From the NCBI GenBank assembly GCA_036346275.1, contig JAYEVK010000416.1, positions 62,001-126,000 of the forward strand: a stretch of 64,000 nt of DNA, written 5' to 3'. Each line of letters opens with the position of its first letter. Position 1 is the stretch's first letter. A model generated the notes under the pieces. It was not told the DNA's origin. It made no database searches and saw nothing but the letters and a program-made list of their open reading frames with translations. Position numbers and translations under genes: made by a program. The stretch is from Otatea glauca (lineage: Eukaryota; Streptophyta; Magnoliopsida; Poales; Poaceae). This document shows positions 56,680 to 64,000 of this stretch, piece by piece.

Positions 56680-57640
56680 CTCAGACTTCGCGATCCGGTA
56701 TTTGTGCTTGACGGAGAACCCATGGTTCGGGCATGGGCCGTCCATCAATTTCGAAGTGGTCGGGCGCGACGGCCGGCGCGCTACCGCCGCGAGGCGTATC
56801 GGCCGTGGCGACCACTTGGGTCTCACGGATCGCTTCCGTCGCCGCCCGTTTGTCGGCGGTCGGAAGGAGACCCGTTTGAACGCCGGGCTCTGCTGGGCCT
56901 TTCCTCCTTCGAAAATAGCCCTCGGCCTCCTCACCGGGCGTGGTTGGTGGCGATGTCGAGGAGCTCCTTGGTGGTCTGGGCTTGAGGCGGCCCGGCTTGT
57001 GCACCAAGGCCTTGCGGGAGGTGTCGTAGATGAAGGCTCCCACGACATCGGCGTCGGAGATGTCGGGGAGCTCGTTGCACTGGCGGGAAAACCTCCGGAT
57101 GTAGTCCCGGAGAGTCTCCCCGGGCTGCTGCTTGCAGCCTTTCAGGTCCCAGGAGTTACCAGGGCGCTTATAAGTGCCCTGGAAGTTACCGACGAAGAGA
57201 TTCTTCAAGTCAGCCCAGTTCCTGACAGTTTTTGGAGGCAGGTACTCGAGCCAGGCTCGAGCCGAGTCCGCGAGGTAGATGGGGAGGTACTGGATGATGA
57301 AGAGATCATCTGTCGCTCCCCGACCAAGACGCGAGCCGTAATCTTGAGCAGACACAGGTTGGTGGCCCCGGTGTACTTGGCAATGTTGGTAGGCGCCCGG
57401 AATCGGGCGGGGAAATCCGACTGGCGGATCCCTTGGCAAAAAGCCCGTGGTCCGGGACCATCAGGGCTCGGGCTGCGGTAGTGGCGCTCACCATCCGCAA
57501 CACGTGAGTGGGCGGCGTCCTCCGCCATCTTTCTTCGCGCCTCGAGGGTGGCGCGGATGTCGTAGGCATTACCGAGGCGCTGGCGCACCGGGGTGCGTGA
57601 GGCCTGGGGTGGTTCATGGTGGGGTGCGGTCTTGGCCGCA
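56680..57640 (-). pseudogene. Ty3 gag relic
   Basis: On the minus strand, FPARFRAPTNIAKYTGATNL lies at 57360-57425. Then comes IIQYLPIYLADSARAWLEYL and WADLKNLFVGNFQGTYKRPG, followed by QQPGETLRDYIRRFSRQCNE. These are the conserved core of plant Ty3 gag (capsid region). A C-terminal DGPCPNHGFSVKHKYR resembles a degenerate zinc-knuckle region. At least two frameshifts separate these parts. The upstream part (57640-58550) holds degenerate gag N-terminal and leader sequence. Confidence 0.85.
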
Positions 57641-58573
57641 CCCAGCCGGCTCCGCGCGGCGGTACGGGCCCGGTGGCCGGAAGTAGCGCCGGTGTGGTAG
57701 GAGCCGGAGGCTGCATGTCTTGACGGCGGCGCGCACCACCACGAAGGTTACGGTAGGTAGCTCTGGCCTTCGGGTTTGCGGGCTCCGGAAGGCCTCGGAG
57801 CAGCATTGCGGCCGCAGCCACGTTTTGGCTTGCGTGAGGGAAAAACTGGGGGGCGCCGGATTCTGCCCCCAACTTGTGGTGCTCTTGGCGCGCGCCGCGG
57901 CGTCTGCGTCGCCCAAGACTTGCGCTGGCTCGGGCTCGTCTTGCTCGAGTTGGCTCGAGGCGGTCGAGCTTCGACCTTTCGCTCCTCGGCTCTCGCGTTG
58001 CCGTTGGAGCTCGGGTGGCGAGCTCGAAGCGTTCAGCGCGCTTTCGCGGTATTCCCCTCCGTGCCTCGGTCATACGGACGGGGACCGTCGTAACCACGGT
58101 GGCTACGGCCAATCGGTTGTGCCCGCCACGTTGCACTCGCGAGTGCCGCTGCTGGCGGGATACTCGTGTCGGGCTGGGCCGTGGTCGGAAGAGTCTTCCA
58201 AAGAACTCGTGGACGGAGGTTGGCATGTAGCCGACCATAGCTACAAGTCGTGGCGGCGGGAGGTGACGGGATCTCTGCGCAGCCGGAGGGCTTCGCCAAA
58301 GGAGGTATAGCGCTCCTCGTGTTCCGGCTTTGGGGCCGCGGGCGCTCAAGCCGGAGTGGGACGGCTGCCGGAGATGGTGTCGGGCTCCCGCAGCGCCGCC
58401 CTCCGGGCGGCGGGATGGCGTGAGCTCTCCTCCGAGGTGACGGTGAAGCCGAGGAGCCGGCGGATCGCTCGAACACGATCATACCGTCGTTGGAGAAGAA
58501 TGCCATCAAGGAGACGAATGGGAATCGGAGATCTTCTTGAAGACGCACGAAGCCCCCTACGGCGCGCGCCAAC

Positions 58574-59642
58574 CGCCGGCGTTTGAGCGGCAAGTAAATT
58601 TGTAAGTCTAAGGGCTGCGCGTTCCGCTCCTGAATGGTTAGACCACTCGAGTCCAAGATGTATCTTGGTTCGGGCGAAGGTCCTACTCCGATTCGTGCGT
58701 TGGTGTTGTATTCATCAGGGTGCGGATGATCGCACTGAGTTTTTTTACAAGCGAGAGGTGGAGCCTCAATACTAGAATGATCTAAACTTAGCTCTCGGAA
58801 GGAGAAGAAAAAGAAGAAGAGGAAGAAGAGGAAAAGCTCTCTTGTAGCTCTTACTCATTGCCTGTTAGGAGGTTCTGCCTCCTTTTATTGATCTGAAGGC
58901 AGGTTACATCGAGAATTGGCGAAGTGCTAGGCGAGCTACTTCTAGGGCCGGTCTTGCCCGCCGTCGCCAATCGTTCGCCGATCGGTCGCTTGCTCCGCCG
59001 ACCGTCGCCGCCGCTTGAGCCTATCTTTGGTCGGTGGTCTAGGTGGTCGAGTGGTTGGGTAATCCTCCGGGAAGTGGCGAGTGTTCTCTGTGATCCATGT
59101 GGGTGCTTGTCGAGTCGCGTGTGACGTTGGAGTTGCCTCGGGAGAGCGTGTCCTTGCACCGGGGGTGGTGGTGATGAGACAGGAGGCGTGGCTTCAGCAG
59201 CTATCAAATCGTCTTGGGAAGGGACCACCGCCTCGCTCGATCACTTGAATGACCGTTCGTGGGGCACGTGGCCTTAGGTTGACACGGGACTCCGGCGCGC
59301 GCGACGCGCCCTCGGCGGGATTATCATGGTTCGGTCGGGCCGGGGATCCCGTCTGCTGCGGGGTCGGGAACCTCGCTGAGTCGAGTCGCGGGATCCGCCC
59401 CGTTGCGGGTCGGGAACCCCGCTGAAGTCGAGTCGGGGATCCCGCCCCGCTGCGGGGTCGGGAACCTCTTTGAGTCGAGTCGGGACCGGTCGGGAATGGT
59501 CTCTGAATGGTCTCGTAGGCATTTGGGTAGCAGTGCCGGGACGGCCTGTTTAAGTGGGCCGATTCGAGGTCGCCGCTTGCTGCTCTGGGCTTTGCTTGTT
59601 GCAATTGGGCGTTGGTGCACCTGCTTTATGAGTATTAAATCG
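58574..59642 (-). repeat. 5' LTR of the Ty3 element
   Basis: Matches 46033-47066 over its whole length (for example TTTACAAGCGAGAGGTGGAG and CCTGTTAGGAGGTTCTGCCT in both). Many one- to three-base indels separate the two. On the minus strand it is followed by a primer-binding-like sequence. Confidence 0.8.
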
Positions 59643-59647
59643 GGATA

Positions 59648-61336
59648 GATGGCTTCAGTTGTATACAATTTCAAAGAGAAGTAAACACGAACATGTTGCT
59701 ATCAGTATAGGTAGGGATAAGCAGTATCCACAAAAGAAAGCTAAAACTATACAATGTGAGCACCTGAATAGCTAGGAAGATGGTTGATTGGATGCCATAC
59801 CAGTAGAAACCTAAAGAAAACTATTATACTACAGGTTTTTTCTAGAGAAGCAACAGATAAGACACATCAATACCATGCTAGCTATACCAACCAACCGATA
59901 CCTCATTTGTTTATCACATATGAAACAATTGATGGGCTTTATTAAGAATGAGATAACAGAGTTCAAAGAAGCCTTAGTAGGCCAAAGAATGCCATAGGAA
60001 CATAGTACAAAGGAGAATTATAATGCTATATAACATCATAACACCCGTTTTTAGTTTTTACAAGTGTAGCAAGGGCACGGCCACTCTCACACGTGATTAA
60101 CCATTAAACTGTCAAAAACATGAGCACCAATTACATGATTGCGACACAATCTTTTGCTCACCACAATGCTTGCATATCTCTCACTTTTTCTGAAAAATCA
60201 TGAGGAAAACCATTTGTACTGAAAGAGAATAACCACGTCATGTAAGACCATGAAAACTAATCAGATCAATGAGCCATCTAAACAAAATAGAAATAAGGAC
60301 GACCATGAGAAAAAAAAACTCAAATAACCATCTAGGATTAATTGCATACGTACCTCTAATTAATGTTGTCACTTTCTAAAAATGATGAATCGGTCTGTGA
60401 TTGGAGAATTCTACAATTAAAAAAAAACTCAAGAAAGAAGACAAGTTTGTCCCAAAAGAGGATAATAACACACAAACTAAAACACATCTCTACAATTTCG
60501 TGCCAGGCTGATGATTTCTAAAAGATGACCAATAGTTCTCCAGACTGTAATTTCTGAAATTAAAAATGAAAAGGCAAAATTTCATTAGTAGACCCGAAAC
60601 GAACAGAAGATTTTAAACCAATCTCTGAAAACTGGTTAAGTCAACTGCAGATAAAGATTTCTAAGCATGGTATAGATCAAAATAAAAATTATTGTCTACC
60701 ACAAGTATAGATCAGAAGATTATGTCTGCAACCTACAACGTGTTTTCCCTTGAATGTGCAAATGCAATATCATAACATGGAGAAAATTAGCAGTATGGAT
60801 CATAATCTTTTTGTTCAGTTCATTGAACAGGAGGGAGGCATTGAGGGCCGAGCTAGGATGTAGAAGGATAGCAATAACAAAGGAGCAGAGCACGCGAGAG
60901 GTTCTCGGCATGCGCTCAGAGTGCAAAAGAATTGACAAAGACAATGCGGTTGTGGCTAGCCAGGCCGCATCTGTGGAGGCAAGGCACCCATCTGCATTAC
61001 TATTCCACCTTGCACCGTTGCCTACCATCACTTGAGCCCTGATTTAGCCAGCGGGATGTGAGGAAAGGGGAAGGGGATGGAGGACGCGAATCGAGAGGGA
61101 GATAACGGTTTTGGCACACCTTAGCAGCTGTTGGGATTTGAGGTCCGCCATCGCCTTCCTCGTCGCTCGAGTCCGCATGTCCAGTCATCGTCCTCTTGAC
61201 GTAGTCTGGATGGGCCTTTGCCTTGTTGACGTTGCTGCTCCCACCACCGTGGTGGTTGCCAGCAACGAAATCGATCGCCGACGCGGTGATTCAGGAAGCG
61301 ACAGCGGGGAATAAGGGTGAGGAGGAGGGGCTGTTA
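59648..61336 (-). other. Helitron interior, intron-like DNA
   Basis: 59648-60720 is AT-rich and intron-like. 60820-61300 is GC-richer with short open frames on both strands, probably leader or exon pieces of captured genes. None is identified. Confidence 0.4.
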
Positions 61337-61412
61337 CCTCAAGATCAGGGAGGATCTTGCACTGCATGAGCCGCTCGATCTCGTCGTCGAGGCCTCCATG
61401 GGGGCTGCCCAT
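61337..61412 (-). pseudogene. Captured first exon of PP2A catalytic subunit
   Basis: On the minus strand an ATG at 61412 opens MGSPHGGLDDEIERLMQCK, followed by ILPDLE and a GT splice donor (GAG|GTAACAG). This is the N-terminus of grass protein phosphatase 2A catalytic subunits, where GGLD-(D)-(Q/E)-IE-(R/Q)-LM-x-CK is invariant. The metal-binding GDIHG and GDYVDRG exons are absent, so no phosphatase can be made. It lies inside the Helitron in the Helitron's own orientation. Confidence 0.75.
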
Positions 61413-61602
61413 CTTCGTCGGGGTGTGTCCAACCCTAGATCTTGCCGCCGAGGTCTGTGGGAGATGGAGTAGGATACAGAATCAGAGAGGTGGAAGAGCT
61501 AGGGGAGGAGACGAATTTGAAGTAGGTGGAAGACGTCAGTGATGTCGGGGAGGAGCCATTATTGCCAGTGTAAGCTGGGAGAGGAAGGAGCATTGGGCGA
61601 TC

Positions 61603-61816
61603 AGATAGAATAAGAAACGAGAGGAGAGGTCACCAGGAGGAAGCAGACGGCAATGAGGGTGATGACGCCGAGGGTGAGGGGGTCACCGTCGTGAGGGGGC
61701 GAATGGCGGCCACGTGAACGCTGCTGGGCGAACGACGGCGACGGGAACGGCGGCGGCGGGGTGGCGCGGTGAGGAGTCGATGGTGACCTCCGACATCGGG
61801 ACGAGACGGGTCTCAA
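61603..61816 (-). pseudogene. Unidentified captured 5' exon with a membrane segment
   Basis: The minus-strand frame starts MRPVSSRCRRSPSTPHR and ends with a hydrophobic stretch LTLGVITLIAVCFLLVTSPL before a stop. The Arg/Pro-rich start followed by one membrane helix resembles the N-terminus of a type II membrane protein, such as a Golgi glycosyltransferase. The gene is not recognised. Confidence 0.35.
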
Positions 61817-62896
61817 GGTTGGGTTAGGGTTTTGGGCTAGACGATTGGCGAATGGGGTAGGAAGAGGAAGAGGCTAGGAAGATGTGATACGATATGAGTC
61901 TTTGTCGTGTAAGGAAGGTGTGGGCTTCGGTTTGAGTCGGTATCTCGCAATCTTCGGCCCAATATATGTGATGGTAGGTTGGAAGAACGGATCACCGTCA
62001 CTAATTCCTAATTAGAAGTAGTAGAGATTGAAGTCAGCGGACGTGTCAAACTAAACGAATCTGCTGTAAAGGAGTTGCAGGTAGCTCCGCGAAGAGGTTC
62101 GAGCGCGCCAAGTGGTGCAATGCAATACATGCACGCACATACGTACGGACGAACCCTGCCTGTGCCAGACGCTGAGATTTCGGAGACTCGGATCGAGCAC
62201 GCAGCTTTCGTCGCACTTTCCCACCGACGTACGCGTTTTCGGGACAGCTTCGCCCAGCTCCGGTTCACACGCTCCTTTTGCAAAAAGCCAGCGTCGCCGA
62301 CGATGGAATTACCAAGTATACCAACCATAAGAAAGAAAGGATAAGATAACGACGACACTGTTGAGACAGATCGTACTCCTAGATAGGAACCTAACTAAGG
62401 GAAACGAGGTTAGTCCCGGTAGGACCATAAAAAAGTCGAGTCTCGTGAGCTAGAAGAGCCAAGCTGGACTCTTTTAGATTTGATTTAAACTAAGAAGATT
62501 ATGCTTGTTTGAGTACTGGCTAGCTAGCCAGATACGGAGGTGCATGCACATCATCTCCTTTATAGGACATGCCATTAAAGTGGCCAGGTCTGCATGTGAA
62601 TTAACAGTGTACTGCATGCTCTGAGATCTCACACGTACCAGTACTACAAACAAATGTAGAGGCATGGTCGAGCAGAAGGGAACATTCCATCCACATACAC
62701 CAAATTAATTCAAAGTTGCTAGGATAGCATAAAGTTGGAGCAGATGGCATATGGTACAGCAACTTTTTCTAGCTAGCTAGCATATTCCTTGCCCCACGAG
62801 AGAGAGAGGGAAAATTAAGATTCCAGTATTAATTTCAGCTAAAGTTAAGGTTCATATAAAAGAGTAAAGAACAAAAAGTCAAATGATCTATTACTA

Positions 62897-63152
62897 CTCC
62901 CTCTGGTTCAAAAACTTATTAGTTCGGGATACGTAAGATCAAACTTTTAAAACTTAAACTATCAATAACTTTCTAAATATTTATATTGGACACATGAAAA
63001 TCATATGTGTAGATTTGTCTTGAAACATACTTTCATAATATTATAATTTTATTGAATTTTTTAAATACATTATAATAGAAATTTGTGGTCAAAGTTGAGT
63101 TTTAGAGACCGTGTCGATATTCAAAATGACAACTATTTATGACCGGAGGGAG
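62897..63152. mobile_element. Stowaway MITE
   Basis: Left end CTCCCTCTGGTTCAAAAACT, right end ATGACCGGAGGGAG, with TA on both sides. The interior (GTAGATTTGTCTTGAA, AGAGACCGTGTCGATAT) matches the copies at 15009 and 22792. Confidence 0.88.
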
Positions 63153-63162
63153 TACTTAGGCC

Positions 63163-63465
63163 ATGTATAATAAGGCCATATTAGCTTACTCTTAGCATGT
63201 CCACGTCAGCTTTGTTCTATGTGGAAGAGTAAGAAAAGAGGAGAGAGAAGAGAGATGACTCTTATTTAGTAATAAGCATTGCACGGGAGCATAGCTAGAT
63301 TAGTTATGTACAAGAGAGAAGCAATATTTAATGCACAACATCTAGACCCAATCTTTAGATCGAGATGGCTATTATACGAGCTGTCTTTAGTGCTTACTCT
63401 AGATGATATGGATGGAAGATGGAGTAAACAGCTGGCTTTGTTATTATACTCGCCCCTAGTACAAC
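63163..63465. mobile_element. Possible MITE (GCCATGTATAATAAGG ends)
   Basis: The left GGCCATGTATAATAAGGCCA and the inverted right GGGCGAGTATAATAACAAAG are weakly alike, each followed by AGCT and ACTC. This end type is common among grass MITEs. No clear target duplication. Confidence 0.3.
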
Positions 63466-64000
63466 ACTTCATTTAAAAATAGCGTACATATGCAGACAGC
63501 TATACTATCTACATGCTAGAGACAGGCATAACTTAGGCAGATCGATCTATTAATTAATTGTTCTACAAGAAGATCAATTACGGAATTCAACCCATCAAGT
63601 GCATGCTGCCGAGAGCCAATAGACAACTAAAAGTTAATCCGGCATAAAAATTTGCCATGAGAAATACTCCACCGGCAGGTCCAATGAGGTGCGCAATCAC
63701 TAGCAAATACGATCGTTTAATTTGGATAAAGTTAGCACTCCATCAATGCCTGTCTGTAATCAGATGGAAATATATTCTTAAATCATTATATAGAGAAATG
63801 ATGGAAGGATCAACTCGTTTAACTATTGATAGATTCTGCAGGTGCCGAAAACCCTAGCTGCTTGATCTGCCTTGCTGCTGCCAACTGCCTCTGGCTGTCT
63901 GGCCTACACATGACTTCGAATAGCTAGTATATATAGCTACGGAGATAAGTCTGCAATAACTGTACACTTGAATTAGATTAGGTAAAGTCAGTACTCGACA

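Larger units (their letters stand above)
46033..59642 (-). mobile_element. Decayed Tat-like Ty3 retrotransposon, 13.6 kb
   Basis: Two ~1.05 kb LTRs in direct orientation bound a minus-strand gag-pol relic. GGATA occurs on both sides (46028-46032 and 59643-59647) as a plausible target duplication. Order along the minus strand: LTR, a primer-binding-like site (TTGGCGCGCGCCGTAGGGGG at about 58555-58574), gag, protease, reverse transcriptase, RNase H, integrase, an antisense ORF, a tandem array, LTR. This layout, with an antisense ORF and tandem repeats after pol, is typical of the Tat lineage. The LTRs differ by many small indels, so it is not a recent insertion. Confidence 0.85.
43981..62027 (-). 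mobile_element. Large Helitron with captured exons, split by a Ty3 element
   Basis: On the minus strand it starts at 62027 with TCTCTACTACTTCTAATTAG and ends at 43981 with CCGTTGCAACACACGGGC followed by ATCCTACTAG. The 3' part has the hairpin-forming block of plant Helitrons. Minus-strand flanks are A before and T after, with no duplication. Both ends match the small Helitron at 3666-4032. Without the Ty3 insertion (46033-59642) it would be about 4.4 kb. It carries at least two recognisable host exons (PP2A, kinesin) and two unidentified ones in the same orientation as the Helitron. No Rep/helicase is seen, so it is non-autonomous. Confidence 0.75.
62028..64000. other. Intergenic, no gene recognised
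   Basis: Contains a Stowaway MITE (62897-63152) and a possible second MITE (63163-63465). The frames at 62075-62344 on both strands have no known motifs. Confidence 0.5.

Overview
The window is nuclear DNA from a grass (Poaceae). Two intact protein-coding genes are visible, both encoding the same plant enzyme, UDP-glucose 6-dehydrogenase (UGD). Almost everything else is transposable-element DNA of kinds typical of grass intergenic space: Helitrons, Stowaway, hAT, CACTA and Mutator-like elements, solo LTRs and a nested Ty3 retrotransposon. I cannot name the species.

Layout. 1-5.6 kb: AT-rich intergenic DNA packed with small transposons. 5.6-12.2 kb: UGD-a (CDS 10253-11695) with a TATA box, a 5'UTR intron and about 4.6 kb of upstream DNA that was later invaded by two hAT MITEs, a chromovirus fragment with its 3' LTR, and a LINE fragment. 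11.8-17.9 kb: the 3' flank of UGD-a, holding a foldback MITE, a Pack-MULE with a MATE transporter fragment, short Helitrons, a Stowaway element and a CACTA element nested in a MITE. This block is repeated almost unchanged at 19.9-25.7 kb, separated from the first copy by a 2.0 kb solo LTR. 27.0-31.1 kb: a 4.17 kb solo LTR with a 5 bp target duplication. 31.3-40.3 kb: UGD-b (CDS 38281-39723) with a paralogous upstream region carrying different insertions. 40.3-43.9 kb: intergenic DNA with a hAT transposase relic. 43.98-62.03 kb: one large minus-strand Helitron that carries captured exons (PP2A catalytic subunit, a kinesin, two unidentified) and is split by a decayed 13.6 kb Tat-like Ty3 retrotransposon with a 2.5 kb tandem array and an antisense coiled-coil ORF. 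62.0-64 kb: intergenic DNA with a Stowaway element.

History. An older tandem duplication produced UGD-a and UGD-b; the proteins differ at 4 of 480 residues. A younger duplication copied only the 3' flank of UGD-a, leaving an orphan UGD 3'UTR at about 19.93 kb. One short Helitron entered only one of the young copies, so the window contains both the filled and the empty site. This proves the insertion rule of a seven-copy Helitron family (between A and T, no target duplication). Both UGD genes would act in the cytosol, making UDP-glucuronate for cell-wall polysaccharides. No RNA genes or CRISPR arrays were found.
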